From Paracoccaceae bacterium (GTDB lineage Bacteria; Pseudomonadota; Alphaproteobacteria; Rhodobacterales; Rhodobacteraceae): a DNA stretch of 64,000 bases. The stretch covers positions 62,001-126,000 of the forward strand of contig JANSXY010000002.1 in the NCBI GenBank assembly GCA_024742695.1, in the 5' to 3' direction. A model generated the notes under the pieces. That model saw only the letters and a program-made list of their open reading frames with translations. It made no database searches and had not been told where the DNA came from. The position numbers were made by a program, and so were the translations under genes. Every line of letters starts with the position of its first letter. The first letter of the stretch is position 1. Below are positions 46,093 through 56,396 of the stretch, piece by piece.

Positions 46093-47772
46093 CTAGCCCG
46101 GCATCAGCCGGCTGACAACCACCGTCACCTCGGGCCGCTTGCCGATCTCTTCCATCGTGACCTGCCGCACGATCCGGCGTAGCGCCTCGTCGAGCTTGTC
46201 GTCGTCGGCCATGATCTTGCCCGGCACGGTTTCGAGGAACTCGGCAAGGTCGCTTTCGATCGTCTCGTCCAGCGCCGCGCCGTGCTTGCCGCGCGGCGGC
46301 AGGCCCATCACCTCCACCCAGGCCTCGCCCAGCGGCTCGTCCTCCTCGTCGACGATCAGGGTGACGAGGACATGGCCGTTCAGCGCCATGCGGATCCGGT
46401 CGCGCACCACGCCGTCCATCGCGCCGATCAGCACGCTGCCGTCGAGATAGGTGCGGCCGGTGTCGATATATTCCACGATCTCCGGTTTCCGGCCCGACAG
46501 CCGCACCATCGTGCCGTTGGTCGCGACCTCCGAGGCGATGCCCTTGGCCTGCGCGAGCCTTGCGTGTTCGCGCAGATGCCGGTGTTCGCCATGCATCGGC
46601 AGGATCATCGCCGGCTTCATCAGTTCGTGCACCGCCTCGAGGTCGGGGCGGTTGGCATGGCCCGAGACGTGGTAAAGACCGTCCCGGTCGTCGATCACGT
46701 CGACGCCCATCTCGGAATAGGCGTTCATCACCCGGATCACCCCGGCCTCGTTGCCCGGGATCGTCTTGGAGGAAAACAGGAAGCTGTCACCCTCCTTCAT
46801 CTCCAGGCCAAGGTACTTGCCGCGGGACAGCTGCGCGGAGGCCGCGCGGCGTTCGCCCTGGCTGCCGGTGACGATCAGCATCAGGTTCTGGCGCGGGATG
46901 CCGGCGGCCTCCTCGGGCGAGACAAGCGCGGGGAAATCGGTCAGCACGCCGGTTTCCACCGCCGTGGTGACCATCTTGCGCATCGCGCGGCCCAGCAGGC
47001 AGACCGACCGGCCCGCCGCAACCCCGGCCTCTGCCAGCGTCTTCAGCCGCGCCACGTTCGAGGCGAAGGTGGTGGCGACGACCATCCCCTCCTGCGCCGC
47101 GACGAGATCGCGGATCGGCTCCGCCAGCGTCGCCTCCGAGCGACCGGGATGGGGCTGGAACACGTTGGTCGAATCGCAGACCAGCACGTGAATGCCGTCG
47201 CCCTCGTGGGCGATCCGGTGCCATTCCTCGGCGTCGAAGCGCTCGCCCACCACCGGGCTGCCGTCGAGCTTGAAATCGCCGGTATGCAGGATCCGGCCGC
47301 CCGGCGTGTCGATGATCAGCGCGGCGCTTTCCGGGATCGAGTGGCTGACGGGCACGAACTGGACCCGGAACGGCCCGGCGTCGACGGTTTCGGGCCGCGG
47401 CCGGACGATGGTGACCGCATCGCCCGACTGGCCGGCATCCTCGAGCTTCATCATCGCATGCGCGCCGGTGAAGCTGCGCGCGTAGACCGGGGCGCGCAGT
47501 TGCGGCCACAGATGCCCCAGCGCGCCGACGTGATCCTCGTGCGCATGGGTGATGAAGATCGCCTCGAGCCGGTCGGCGCGTTCGGCGAGCCAGGAGACAT
47601 CGGGCAGGATCAGGTCGACGCCCGGCGTGGTTTCCATGTCGGGGAAGGTCACGCCGAGATCGACGAGGATCAGCCGCTCCGCGCCCTCCGGGCCCCAGCC
47701 GTAGACATAGGCGTTCATCCCGATCTCGCCGGCGCCGCCCAGCGGCAGGTAGATCAGCCGATCCTTCGTCAT
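46093..47772 (-). CDS. rnj: Ribonuclease J
   Basis: 559 residues from the ATG at 47772, overlapping the coaX stop by 4 bases. The metallo-beta-lactamase core has the HAHEDH zinc motif (76-81) in FITHAHEDHVGAL, the later LHTGDFKLD and the beta-CASP region (VSGHANRPDLEAVHELMKP, MHGEHRHLREHA). A short C-terminal domain completes the usual length. RNase J is a 5'-3' exo- and endoribonuclease for rRNA and mRNA processing. It is the last gene of the long nuo-birA-coaX-rnj run. Confidence 0.95.
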   Translation of the reverse strand: MTKDRLIYLPLGGAGEIGMNAYVYGWGPEGAERLILVDLGVTFPDMETTPGVDLILPDVSWLAERADRLEAIFITHAHEDHVGALGHLWPQLRAPVYARSFTGAHAMMKLEDAGQSGDAVTIVRPRPETVDAGPFRVQFVPVSHSIPESAALIIDTPGGRILHTGDFKLDGSPVVGERFDAEEWHRIAHEGDGIHVLVCDSTNVFQPHPGRSEATLAEPIRDLVAAQEGMVVATTFASNVARLKTLAEAGVAAGRSVCLLGRAMRKMVTTAVETGVLTDFPALVSPEEAAGIPRQNLMLIVTGSQGERRAASAQLSRGKYLGLEMKEGDSFLFSSKTIPGNEAGVIRVMNAYSEMGVDVIDDRDGLYHVSGHANRPDLEAVHELMKPAMILPMHGEHRHLREHARLAQAKGIASEVATNGTMVRLSGRKPEIVEYIDTGRTYLDGSVLIGAMDGVVRDRIRMALNGHVLVTLIVDEEDEPLGEAWVEVMGLPPRGKHGAALDETIESDLAEFLETVPGKIMADDDKLDEALRRIVRQVTMEEIGKRPEVTVVVSRLMPG

Positions 47773-48548
47773 GCGCTCTCCAGCGTGTTGTTGTAGCGGT
47801 TGATCAGCACCAGGCCGTGCATCGTCAGATCGTCCTCGACCGCGTCGAACACCTCGGTGCCCTGGTCGAAGAGCGTCGCGAGGCCGCCGGTGGCGACGAC
47901 CCGCATCACCCGTTCGCGTTCGATCCGGATCTGCCGCACGATGCCCTCGACGAGGCCGACATATCCCCAGTACACGCCCGACTGCATGCAGGCCACCGTA
48001 TTCGTGCCGATCGCCGATTGCGGCTTCGTCACGTCGACATGCGGCAGCGCCGCGGCGGCCATGTGCAGCGCTTCGAGGCTGAGGTTGACGCCCGGCGCGA
48101 TCGCGCCGCCGATATAGGCGCCGTCGGCATCGACAACGTCGAAGGTGGTGGCGGTGCCGAAATCGACGATGATCAGGTCGCCGCCGTAGCGATCGAACCC
48201 GGCGACGGTATTGACCAGCCGGTCGGGGCCGACGGTGGTGCCCTGGTCGACCCGCGGCGCGACCGGCAGCGCGCAGTCGGGCTTGCCCACCACGCGCGGC
48301 CGGCAATCGAAGTAGCGGTTGCACAGGACGCGCAGGTTGAACACCACCCGCGGCACGGTCGAGGAGATGATCGCCTCGGTGATCGCCATCGGCACGCCGT
48401 GGTGGGCCATCAGCGTCGACAGCCAGACGTAGTACTGATCGGCGGTGCGCTGATGTTCGGTCGAGGTTCTGAGCGTGCACAGGAACCGCGTGCCGTCCCA
48501 GATCGAGAAGACGGTGTTGGTATTGCCGCAATCGATGCACAGCAGCAT
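47769..48548 (-). CDS. coaX: Type III pantothenate kinase
   Basis: 259 residues. It phosphorylates pantothenate, the first step of coenzyme A synthesis. The phosphate-binding start LLCIDCGNTNTVFSIWDG and the second motif IIVDFGTATTFDVVDADGAY are diagnostic for CoaX of the actin-like kinase fold, as is GAIAPGVNLS. It is coupled to rnj by a 4-bp overlap. The 76 bp between it and birA hold a dispersed hairpin element. Confidence 0.94.
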   Translation of the reverse strand: MLLCIDCGNTNTVFSIWDGTRFLCTLRTSTEHQRTADQYYVWLSTLMAHHGVPMAITEAIISSTVPRVVFNLRVLCNRYFDCRPRVVGKPDCALPVAPRVDQGTTVGPDRLVNTVAGFDRYGGDLIIVDFGTATTFDVVDADGAYIGGAIAPGVNLSLEALHMAAAALPHVDVTKPQSAIGTNTVACMQSGVYWGYVGLVEGIVRQIRIERERVMRVVATGGLATLFDQGTEVFDAVEDDLTMHGLVLINRYNNTLESA

Positions 48549-48575
48549 GGGCGGGCCTCCTGTCAGCGCCGGCGC

Positions 48576-48624
48576 CGGGGGGCCTGCCCCCCGGACCCCC
48601 CGGGATATTTCCGGACCAAAATCC
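48576..48624 (-). repeat. Dispersed box-hairpin element, copy D
   Basis: On the minus strand the box GGATTTTGGTCCGGAAATAT begins at 48624, directly after the birA stop codon (48625-48627), and is followed by a perfect 8-bp hairpin (48576-48583 with 48588-48595, arm CCGGGGGG, loop CCTG). The box is identical to copy B over at least 20 bases. It sits inside the nuoN-birA-coaX-rnj run. Confidence 0.8.
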
Positions 48625-49428
48625 TCACCGGTCGGCAGGCTCTTGCGGCGGCGGGAAGTGGATGTCGGCGGCGGGGATCGCGCGCCGGCCCTCTGCCGTC
48701 GCCAGGACCAGCGCGCCGGTGTCGTCGAGCCCCTCGAAGCGGCCGGTCAGGGTTTCGCGGCCGGTGCGGGCGGTGATCGTCTCGCCCAGGCGGGCGGCGC
48801 GGGCCAGCCAGGCGGCGCGGATCGGGGCGAACCCCTCGGCCTCGTGGACGGCCTGCCAGCGGGCGACGGCCGGCGCAAGCCGGTCGAGGACGGCTTCGGG
48901 CGGGAACACCGTGCCGGTGACCTCCGCCAGCGCGATCGCCGGCAGCGCGCCGGGGTCCAGCGCCTCCGTCGGCGGGGCGTGGGCGAGGTTCACGCCGATG
49001 CCGATGGCGAGATGATCGAGGGCGCGCCCGGCGCCGGCGCTTTCGAGAAGGATGCCCGAGACCTTGCGCCCGGCGACAAGCACGTCGTTGGGCCATTTCA
49101 GCGCCACCTCCGCCGCCGGCGCGAGTGCCGCCAGCACATCGGCGAGGGCCAGGGCCGCGACGAAGGACTGGCGCGCGGCGCTGGCGGCATCGCCGGTCGG
49201 GCGAAACACGAGCGTGGCGGCGAAGTTGCCCTCGGGGTTCACCCAGGGTCGGCCACGGCGACCGCGCGCGGCGGTTTGCCGGCGCGCCAGGATCCAGGCC
49301 GGGCCGGCAAGGCCCGGCGCGCGGCGCGCGGCCTCGGCCATGGTGCTGTCGACCTCGTCCAGCACCACGCGCGCGACGCCCGCGGGCCAGGCCGGAGCGG
49401 CGCCCCCCGGATCAGCGGACAAGGACAT
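48625..49428 (-). CDS. birA: Biotin--[acetyl-CoA-carboxylase] ligase
   Basis: 267 residues. The ligase core is complete: [14 protein letters not shown], the biotinyl-AMP loop [40 protein letters not shown] and [11 protein letters not shown]. The N-terminal helix-turn-helix of class II BirA is absent, so this is a class I ligase that does not repress transcription. It attaches biotin to carboxylase carrier proteins. It overlaps the end of nuoN by 17 bases. Confidence 0.93.
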   Translation of the reverse strand: MSLSADPGGAAPAWPAGVARVVLDEVDSTMAEAARRAPGLAGPAWILARRQTAARGRRGRPWVNPEGNFAATLVFRPTGDAASAARQSFVAALALADVLAALAPAAEVALKWPNDVLVAGRKVSGILLESAGAGRALDHLAIGIGVNLAHAPPTEALDPGALPAIALAEVTGTVFPPEAVLDRLAPAVARWQAVHEAEGFAPIRAAWLARAARLGETITARTGRETLTGRFEGLDDTGALVLATAEGRRAIPAADIHFPPPQEPADR

Positions 49429-50851
49429 CCGCCGCCGCGGCCGCCGCGGCTTCGATCCCGAAGAGGTTGACGACGCCGGCGACCATCACGAAGGCCGAGG
49501 CCATCAGGAGCCCCCATTGCACCGGGACCATCCGGGTTTCGACCGCCTCGCGCTCGGTTCCGAAATACATGAAGTAGACGATCCGCAGGTAGTAGAAGGC
49601 GCCGATCACCGAGGCGATCACGCCGAGGACGGCGACCAGCGGCATGCCGCCCTCGACCACCGCCCGCAGCACGCCGAACTTGGCGAAGAATCCCAACATC
49701 GGCGGCACCCCGGCCAGGCTGAACAGCAAGACCAGCATCGCCAGCGCCTTCAGCGGTTCGGCGCGGGCATAAAGGTGCAGCGCGTCGATCGAGGTCACCG
49801 GCGTGCCGTCCTTCTCCATCGACAGGATGAAGGCGAAGGTGCCGACGTTCATCGCGACATAGACCGCCATGTAGACCAGCATCGCCTCGACCCCGGCCGC
49901 GGTTCCCGCGGCAAGGCCCAGAAGCGCGAAGCCCATATGCGCGATCGAGGAATAGGCCATCAGCCGCTTGAGATCGCGCTGCCCGATCGCGGCGATCGCG
50001 CCGAGGAACATCGACAGCACCGCCAGAAGCGCGATGATCTGGCCCCAGTCGGCGGTGGCGGTGCCGAAGGCATCGTGCAGAAGCCGCGCCAGAAGCCCCA
50101 TCGCGGCGAGTTTCGGCGCGGTGGCGAAGAAGGCGGTCACCGGCGTCGGCGCGCCTTCGTAGACATCCGGGGTCCACATGTGGAACGGCACGGCGGAGAC
50201 CTTGAAGGCCAGGCCGGTGATCAGGAACACCAGCCCGACCAGAAGCCCGAGCGAGGCGTGGCCGCCCTCGATCGTGGCGATGATCCCGTCGAACCGGGTG
50301 GTGCCGGCAAAGCCGTAGGCCAGCGACGCGCCATAAAGCAGCAGCCCCGAGGACAGCGCGCCAAGCACGAAGTATTTCAGCCCGGCCTCGGTCGATCGCA
50401 CGCTGTCGCGCCGGATCGCGGCGACGACGTAAAGCGCCAGCGATTGCAGTTCCAGCCCCATGTAGAGCGCGATCAGGTCCTGGGCGGAAACCATGACCAT
50501 CATGCCCAGCACCGCCAGCGCGATCAGCACCGGGTATTCGAACCGCAGGATGCCGCGGCGGGTCATGTAATCCTGGCTCATCGCAAGAACCGCGGCCGCC
50601 GAGACAAGGATCGCGACCTTGGCGAAGCGCGAAAAGGCGTCGTCGGCGATCATCCCGGAAAACGCGGTCCGCTCGCCCTGGCCGCCCAGCCCGATCCAGG
50701 CGGCGAGGCCGAGGAACACCGCCACCGTGGTCCAGGTGACCAGCGGCGCGGTCGCGTCCTTGCCGGTCCAGACCGCGCCGAGAAGCGCCGCCATCGCGTA
50801 GACCGCCAGCGCGATCTCCGGCATCATCACAGAGATATCGGCAGAGATCAT
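49412..50851 (-). CDS. nuoN: NADH-quinone oxidoreductase subunit N
   Basis: 479 residues and about 14 membrane segments. It is an antiporter-like proton-pumping subunit of complex I. Conserved pieces include [39 protein letters not shown], and [15 protein letters not shown] with the pumping lysines. It follows nuoM by 9 bases and overlaps birA by 17 bases, which ties birA-coaX-rnj expression to complex I. Confidence 0.95.
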   Translation of the reverse strand: MISADISVMMPEIALAVYAMAALLGAVWTGKDATAPLVTWTTVAVFLGLAAWIGLGGQGERTAFSGMIADDAFSRFAKVAILVSAAAVLAMSQDYMTRRGILRFEYPVLIALAVLGMMVMVSAQDLIALYMGLELQSLALYVVAAIRRDSVRSTEAGLKYFVLGALSSGLLLYGASLAYGFAGTTRFDGIIATIEGGHASLGLLVGLVFLITGLAFKVSAVPFHMWTPDVYEGAPTPVTAFFATAPKLAAMGLLARLLHDAFGTATADWGQIIALLAVLSMFLGAIAAIGQRDLKRLMAYSSIAHMGFALLGLAAGTAAGVEAMLVYMAVYVAMNVGTFAFILSMEKDGTPVTSIDALHLYARAEPLKALAMLVLLFSLAGVPPMLGFFAKFGVLRAVVEGGMPLVAVLGVIASVIGAFYYLRIVYFMYFGTEREAVETRMVPVQWGLLMASAFVMVAGVVNLFGIEAAAAAAADVLVR

Positions 50852-50860
50852 CGCATCACC

Positions 50861-52402
50861 TCAGTGGCTGGCCAGCCGCAGCCCGGCCGCATCGGCCGGC
50901 AGGCTGGCATGGTAGCTGTCGAGCAGCGCCGCGACCGACGGGCCGGTCACGTCGAGCACCAGGGACGGGTAGACGCCCAACAGCAGCGTCATCGCCACCA
51001 GCGGCGCGAAGATCGCCCGTTCGCGCGTCGTCATGTCGGAAATCGTGCGCAGGCTTTCCTTGATCAGGTCGCCGAACACGACCCGGCGGTACAGCCACAG
51101 CGCATAGGCCGCCGACAGGATCACGCCCGAGGTCGCGAACAGCGCCACCCAGGTGTTGACCTGGAAGATGCCCATCAGCGTCAGGAACTCGCCCACGAAA
51201 CCCGAGGTGCCCGGCAGGCCGACATTCGCCATGGTGAAGAACATGAAGATCAGCGCATAGGCCGGCATCCGGTTGACGAGGCCGCCATAGGCGTCGATCT
51301 CGCGGGTGTGCATCCGGTCGTAGATCACCCCGACGCAAAGGAACAGCGCGCCCGAGATGAAGCCGTGGCTGAGCATCTGGAAGATCGCGCCATCGAGCCC
51401 CTGCTGGTTCGCCGCGAAGATCCCCATCGTGACGTAGCCCATGTGCGCGACCGAGGAATAGGCGATCAGCTTCTTCATGTCGGCCTGCGCCAGCGCCACC
51501 AGCGAGGTGTAGACGATCGCGATCGCCGACATCCAGAACACCAGCGGCGCCAGCATGTCGGAGGCGACCGGGAACATCGGCAGCGAGAACCGCAGGAAAC
51601 CGTAGCCGCCCATCTTCAGCAGGATCGCGGCCAGCACCACGGACCCGGCGGTGGGCGCCTGCACGTGGGCGTCGGGGAGCCAGGTGTGCACCGGCCACAT
51701 CGGCATCTTGACCGCGAAGGAGGCGAAGAACGCCAGCCACAGCAGAACCTGCATGCCGCCGACGATCTGGAAGCCCAGCACGCTGACCGTTTCGGTGCCG
51801 AAGTCGTGGCCCAGCAGCTCGACGATGTTGGTGGTGCCGGCATCGACATACATCGCGATCATCGCGACCAGCATCAGGACCGAGCCGAGGAAGGTGTAGA
51901 GGAAGAACTTGAAGGCCGCGTAGATCCGGTCCTTGCCGCCCCAGATGCCGATGATCAGGAACATCGGGATCAGCCCGGCCTCGAAGAACAGATAGAACAG
52001 GACGAGGTCGAGCGCGACGAAGACGCCGATCATCAGCCCCTCGAGCACGAGAAAGGCGATCATGTATTCCTTGACCCGCACCTTGACGTCCCAGCAGGCG
52101 AGGATCGTCAGCGGCATCAGGAACGTCGTCAGCATCACGAACAGGATCGAGATGCCGTCGACGCCGACGCGGTAGGTCAGCCCCATGATCCAGTCGCGTT
52201 CCTCGACGAACTGGAAACCGGTATCGGCCGGGTCGAACTGCGCGATCAGGAACAGCGAGACAAGGAAGGTCGCCGTGGTCGCGATCAGCGCCAGCCACTT
52301 GGCGTTCTTCTGCGCCGCGGCGTCCTCGCCGCGCAGGAACAGCGCCAGGATCGCGGCGGCGACCAGCGGCACGAAGGTGATGATGGACAGAAGGTTTTCC
52401 AT
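50861..52402 (-). CDS. nuoM: NADH-quinone oxidoreductase subunit M
   Basis: 513 residues from the ATG at 52402, which shares one base with the nuoL stop codon. It is a proton-pumping antiporter-like subunit. Visible landmarks are [37 protein letters not shown] with the key glutamate, [19 protein letters not shown] and [16 protein letters not shown]. About 14 membrane segments are expected. Confidence 0.95.
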   Translation of the reverse strand: MENLLSIITFVPLVAAAILALFLRGEDAAAQKNAKWLALIATTATFLVSLFLIAQFDPADTGFQFVEERDWIMGLTYRVGVDGISILFVMLTTFLMPLTILACWDVKVRVKEYMIAFLVLEGLMIGVFVALDLVLFYLFFEAGLIPMFLIIGIWGGKDRIYAAFKFFLYTFLGSVLMLVAMIAMYVDAGTTNIVELLGHDFGTETVSVLGFQIVGGMQVLLWLAFFASFAVKMPMWPVHTWLPDAHVQAPTAGSVVLAAILLKMGGYGFLRFSLPMFPVASDMLAPLVFWMSAIAIVYTSLVALAQADMKKLIAYSSVAHMGYVTMGIFAANQQGLDGAIFQMLSHGFISGALFLCVGVIYDRMHTREIDAYGGLVNRMPAYALIFMFFTMANVGLPGTSGFVGEFLTLMGIFQVNTWVALFATSGVILSAAYALWLYRRVVFGDLIKESLRTISDMTTRERAIFAPLVAMTLLLGVYPSLVLDVTGPSVAALLDSYHASLPADAAGLRLASH

Positions 52403-54486
52403 TACTCGGCCCCCCCGGCGAGCGAGACCCAGATCAAGAGCACCGCGATGCCGATCACCATCGCGAAGGCATAGTGGAACAGGTAGCCCGACTGGCCGCG
52501 CATCGCGAGCCGGGTGAAGAACGGCACGATGCCCATCGCAACGCCGTTGATGGCGCCGTCGATCGTGGCCCCGTCGCCGCGCGTCCACAGGAACCGGCCC
52601 AGCCACTTGGCCGGGCGCACGAAGGCCCAGTCGTAGATCTCGTCGAAATACCACTTGTTGAGCAGGAACCGGTAGAGGATCGGCTGCGCCTCGGCCAGTT
52701 GCCGGGGCAGCGCCGGGTTGCGGATGTAGAACAGCCAGGCGGTGCCCAGCCCGATCAGCATCGCCACGAAGGGCGACAGCTTCACCCATTTCGGCGCGTG
52801 ATGCGCCAGGTCCAGCACCTCGGCGCTGGTGTCCGACATCGCGATGGCGCCCACCGGGCCGCCATGCGCCGCCGCCTCGCCGTGGCCCGCGTCCGCCGCC
52901 GCCTCGCCGTGGCCCGTGTCCGCCGCCGCGGCATCGCCGCTTTCGGCCGCCGCGACGTGGTGCGGCATATGGAAGAAGGCGGTCATCTTGTCATGGTCGC
53001 CGAAGAACGGCTTGAACCAGATCATCCCGGCGAAGACCGCGCCGAGCGCCAGAACGCCCAAGGGCGCGAGCATCGTCATCGGGCTTTCGTGGGCATGATC
53101 GTGGGTGTGATGATCGCCCCGCGGGTCGCCCCAGAAGGTCATGAACATCAGCCGCCAGGAATAGAACGAGGTGAAGAGCGCGGCGATCACCAGCGCCCAG
53201 AAGGCGAAGCCGTCACCGGTGGCCCAGGCGCTTTCGATCACCGCGTCCTTCGACAGGAAGCCGGCGAAGCCGATATAGGTCAGCGGGATGCCCACGCCGG
53301 TGATCGCCAGCGTGCCCAGAAGCATCGCCCAGAAGGTATAGGGGATCTTCCTGCGCAGGCCGCCGTAGTTGCGCATGTCCTGCTCGTGATGCATCGCGTG
53401 GATGACGGACCCCGCGCCAAGGAACAGCATCGCCTTGAAGAAGGCATGGGTGAACAGGTGGAACATCGCCGCGCCGTAGATGCCGGCGCCGGCGGCGACG
53501 AACATGTAGCCCAGCTGCGAACAGGTCGAATAGGCGATCACCCGCTTGATGTCGTTCTGCACGAGGCCGACGGTCGCGGCGAAGAAGGCGGTGGCGGCGC
53601 CAAGGTAGAGGATGAAGCTCTTGGCCTCGGGCGCGACCTCGTAAAGGGGCGACATCCGGCAGACGAGGAACACGCCCGCGGTGACCATCGTCGCGGCATG
53701 GATCAGCGCGGACACCGGCGTCGGGCCTTCCATCGCGTCCGGCAGCCAGGTGTGCAGCAGAAGCTGCGCGGACTTGCCCATCGCGCCCACGAACAGCAGG
53801 AAGCCCAGCAGGTTCGCCGCGTTCCAGTCGGTCCAGAGGAAGCCGATCTGCGTTTCCGCCAGGTCCGGCGCGGCGGCGAAGATCACGTCGAAATCGATCG
53901 AGTCGGTCAGGTAGAAGAGGCCGAAGATGCCAAGCGCGAAGCCGAAATCGCCCACCCGGTTGACCACGAAGGCCTTGATCGCCGCGGCATTGGCCGAGGA
54001 TTTCTTGTAGTAGAACCCGATCAGCAGGTACGAGGCGACGCCCACGCCCTCCCAGCCGAAGAACATCTGCACGAGGTTGTCGGCGGTGACCAGCGACAGC
54101 ATCGCGAAGGTGAAGAACGACAGGTAGGCGAAGAACCGCGCCTTGTAGTGCTCGCCCTCGCCCCAGTTCTCGTCATGGGCCATGTAGCCCCAGGAATAGA
54201 GATGGACGAGCGCCGAGACGGTGTTGACGACGATCAGCATGATCGCGGTCAGCCGGTCCAGCCGGATCGACCAGGCGGTATCGAGGCTGCCGGAGCGGAT
54301 GAAATCGAGGATGTGGATCTGCCGCACCTCGCCGTCGAAGCCCAGGAACACGATCCACGAGAGCAGCGCTGCGAGGAACAGAAGGCCCGTGGTGACGGCC
54401 ATCGCGCCCTTCTCGCCGATGATCCGCCAGCCGAAACCCGCGATCAGCGCGCCGAGAAGCGGCGCGAAGAGGATGATCTTTTCCAT
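52402..54486 (-). CDS. nuoL: NADH-quinone oxidoreductase subunit L
   Basis: 694 residues. It is the distal antiporter-like subunit with the long lateral helix. Landmarks are [57 protein letters not shown] and [16 protein letters not shown]. Between the core and the lateral helix lies a His/Ala-rich low-complexity segment with an internal repeat ([20 protein letters not shown]), encoded by two near-identical units around 52870-52925. It follows nuoK by 7 bases. Confidence 0.95.
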   Translation of the reverse strand: MEKIILFAPLLGALIAGFGWRIIGEKGAMAVTTGLLFLAALLSWIVFLGFDGEVRQIHILDFIRSGSLDTAWSIRLDRLTAIMLIVVNTVSALVHLYSWGYMAHDENWGEGEHYKARFFAYLSFFTFAMLSLVTADNLVQMFFGWEGVGVASYLLIGFYYKKSSANAAAIKAFVVNRVGDFGFALGIFGLFYLTDSIDFDVIFAAAPDLAETQIGFLWTDWNAANLLGFLLFVGAMGKSAQLLLHTWLPDAMEGPTPVSALIHAATMVTAGVFLVCRMSPLYEVAPEAKSFILYLGAATAFFAATVGLVQNDIKRVIAYSTCSQLGYMFVAAGAGIYGAAMFHLFTHAFFKAMLFLGAGSVIHAMHHEQDMRNYGGLRRKIPYTFWAMLLGTLAITGVGIPLTYIGFAGFLSKDAVIESAWATGDGFAFWALVIAALFTSFYSWRLMFMTFWGDPRGDHHTHDHAHESPMTMLAPLGVLALGAVFAGMIWFKPFFGDHDKMTAFFHMPHHVAAAESGDAAAADTGHGEAAADAGHGEAAAHGGPVGAIAMSDTSAEVLDLAHHAPKWVKLSPFVAMLIGLGTAWLFYIRNPALPRQLAEAQPILYRFLLNKWYFDEIYDWAFVRPAKWLGRFLWTRGDGATIDGAINGVAMGIVPFFTRLAMRGQSGYLFHYAFAMVIGIAVLLIWVSLAGGAE

Positions 54487-54493
54487 GGCCCGC

Positions 54494-54799
54494 TTACCCC
54501 TTCATCACGTTGACGTCTTCGACGTCGATCGTGCCGCGGTTACGGAAGAACACGACGAGGATCGCCAGCCCGATCGCGGCCTCGGCCGCCGCCACGGTCA
54601 GCACGAACAGCGTGAAGACCTGGCCGACCAGATCGCCCAGATGGGCCGAGAAGGCGACGAGGTTGATGTTCACCGCCAGCAGCATCAACTCGATCGACAT
54701 CAGGATGACGATCACGTTCTTGCGGTTCAGGAAGATCCCGAAGATGCCGATGACGAACAGCGCCGCGGCCACCCCCAGGAAATGTGTCAGTCCGATCAT
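54494..54799 (-). CDS. nuoK: NADH-quinone oxidoreductase subunit K
   Basis: 101 residues from the ATG at 54799, the standard length. Three membrane helices are present with the conserved glutamates in [19 protein letters not shown] and [15 protein letters not shown] that form part of the proton path. It is separated from nuoJ by 71 bp and from nuoL by 7 bp. Confidence 0.95.
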   Translation of the reverse strand: MIGLTHFLGVAAALFVIGIFGIFLNRKNVIVILMSIELMLLAVNINLVAFSAHLGDLVGQVFTLFVLTVAAAEAAIGLAILVVFFRNRGTIDVEDVNVMKG

Positions 54800-54870
54800 C
54801 CCATGTCCCTCCGGGCGGTTTCGCCCGTTCTTGTCCTTGTCGCCGGCCGGTGGCCGGGCGGTTGCCGCGG

Positions 54871-55479
54871 CTAGAGCCCCTGCCCCGGCTTCACGTCCTT
54901 CAGTACCATCGCCTTGGCCGGGTCGCGCCACATCTGCGCCAGCACGTCCTGGCGCTTGACGTCCTTGCGATGGCGCAGCGTCAGCACGATCGCGCCGATC
55001 ATCGCCACCAGCAGGATCATCCCGGCCAGTTGAAAGAGCAGGATGTAGCGGTCGTAGATCAGCAGGCCGAGCGCGGCGGTGTTCTGCATCCCCTCGGCCA
55101 CCACCGCGTCACGCTGCCCCAGCGCGATCTGCGACGTTTCCCAGGCGCCGAAGGCGACGCCCAGTTGCAGCAGGATCACCACGCCGATCAGCAGCCCCAG
55201 CGGCATCGCGCGCGCCATCTCGCCCTTCAGCGCGGCGAAATCGACATCGAGCATCATCACCACGAACAGGAACAGCACCGCGACCGCGCCGACGTAGACG
55301 ATGATCAGCAGCATCGCGACGAATTCCGCCCCCATCAGCACGAACAGGCCCGCAGAGGACAGGAAGGCGAGGATCAGCCACAGCACCGAATGCACCGGGT
55401 TGCGGGCGGTCACCACCATCAGCCCGGCGACAAGCGCCGAGGCCGCGAAAAGGTAGAAGGCGAAAACCGGGATCGTCAT
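54871..55479 (-). CDS. nuoJ: NADH-quinone oxidoreductase subunit J
   Basis: 202 residues, five membrane segments. The conserved third helix with its pi-bulge region reads [20 protein letters not shown], followed by FVVMMLDVD. The N-terminus [20 protein letters not shown] and the late [20 protein letters not shown] are also typical. Its ATG overlaps the stop of the carboxymuconolactone-decarboxylase-like gene by 4 bases. Confidence 0.94.
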   Translation of the reverse strand: MTIPVFAFYLFAASALVAGLMVVTARNPVHSVLWLILAFLSSAGLFVLMGAEFVAMLLIIVYVGAVAVLFLFVVMMLDVDFAALKGEMARAMPLGLLIGVVILLQLGVAFGAWETSQIALGQRDAVVAEGMQNTAALGLLIYDRYILLFQLAGMILLVAMIGAIVLTLRHRKDVKRQDVLAQMWRDPAKAMVLKDVKPGQGL

Positions 55480-55904
55480 GCGTCGTCCCCTTTCGGTTCC
55501 TGTTCGGCAAAGACCGCCTGCGCGACCTCCAGCGCTTTCTGCATCGCCGGCAGGCCGCCAAACATGCTCATCTGGTAGATCACCTCGGCGATCTCGCGTT
55601 CGCTCGCCCCGGCCTCCAGCGCATGGCGCACGGTGAGCTTGAGCTGCGGCTCGGCATGGGCGCCCAGCACCGTCAGCGCCGCGATCGTGACCAGAAGCCG
55701 GGTCTTCGAGTCCAGCCCGTCACGGTTGAAGGTCTTGCCGAAGGCCATTTCCATGAAGTCCTTCGACATCGTCGGCACGAGATCCTCGAAGCCGGTGGCC
55801 CGGAACGTTTCCAGCGCCGGGTTGAAGGCACGGGCCATCTGCTGGCTTTGTTCCAGCATCGACTGCATCATCTTGGTCCAGGCTTCGGTCATCTGATCGG
55901 TCAT
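55476..55904 (-). CDS. Carboxymuconolactone decarboxylase family protein in the nuo operon
   Basis: 142 residues. The CMD/AhpD-like domain is in the C-terminal 80 residues: [20 protein letters not shown], then [38 protein letters not shown]. The first 50 residues are methionine- and glutamine-rich helix. The AhpD CxxC is absent, so peroxidase-type activity is unlikely; a decarboxylase, dehydratase or non-enzymatic role is open. It is coupled by 4-bp overlaps to nuoI upstream and nuoJ downstream, so it is made with complex I. Confidence 0.82.
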   Translation of the reverse strand: MTDQMTEAWTKMMQSMLEQSQQMARAFNPALETFRATGFEDLVPTMSKDFMEMAFGKTFNRDGLDSKTRLLVTIAALTVLGAHAEPQLKLTVRHALEAGASEREIAEVIYQMSMFGGLPAMQKALEVAQAVFAEQEPKGDDA

Positions 55905-56395
55905 CTGTAGGGCGCGTCCAGTTCCAGGTTGCGGGCGATCTCCGCCTCCCAGCGCGCGCCGTTCTCCAGAAGCTTTTCCTTGGTGTAGAACAGCTCCTCG
56001 CGCGTCTCGGTCGCGAATTCGAAATTCGGCCCCTCGACGATCGCATCGACCGGGCAGGCCTCCTGGCAGAAGCCGCAGTAGATGCATTTCGTCATGTCGA
56101 TGTCGTAGCGCGTGGTCCGGCGGCTGCCGTCCTCGCGCGGTTCGGCATCGATGGTGATCGCCTGCGCGGGGCAGATCGCCTCGCACAGCTTGCAGGCGAT
56201 GCAGCGCTCCTCGCCGTTGGGATAGCGCCTGAGCGCGTGCTCGCCCCGGAACCGGGGAGAAAGCGGGCCCTTCTCATGCGGATAATTCAGCGTCGCCGCC
56301 GGCCGGAAGAAGTGCTTTAGCCCCAGCCGCATCCCGTGGATGAAATCCATCAGCAGGAAGTACTTGCCGGCGCGGGTCCAGTCGATCTGCGTCAT
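55901..56395 (-). CDS. nuoI: NADH-quinone oxidoreductase subunit I
   Basis: 164 residues. Two 4Fe-4S motifs are explicit: [16 protein letters not shown] and [16 protein letters not shown] (clusters N6a and N6b). The N-terminal helix with [20 protein letters not shown] is typical of the alphaproteobacterial/mitochondrial TYKY subunit. It is one base from nuoH and overlaps the CMD-like gene by 4 bases. Confidence 0.96.
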   Translation of the reverse strand: MTQIDWTRAGKYFLLMDFIHGMRLGLKHFFRPAATLNYPHEKGPLSPRFRGEHALRRYPNGEERCIACKLCEAICPAQAITIDAEPREDGSRRTTRYDIDMTKCIYCGFCQEACPVDAIVEGPNFEFATETREELFYTKEKLLENGARWEAEIARNLELDAPYR

Positions 56396-56396
56396 C

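Noticed and set aside
49052-52474. 1140-residue plus-strand frame opposite birA, nuoN and nuoM
   Set aside because: It is a His/Arg/Gln/Asp-rich mirror of membrane-protein codons on the other strand, so not a gene.
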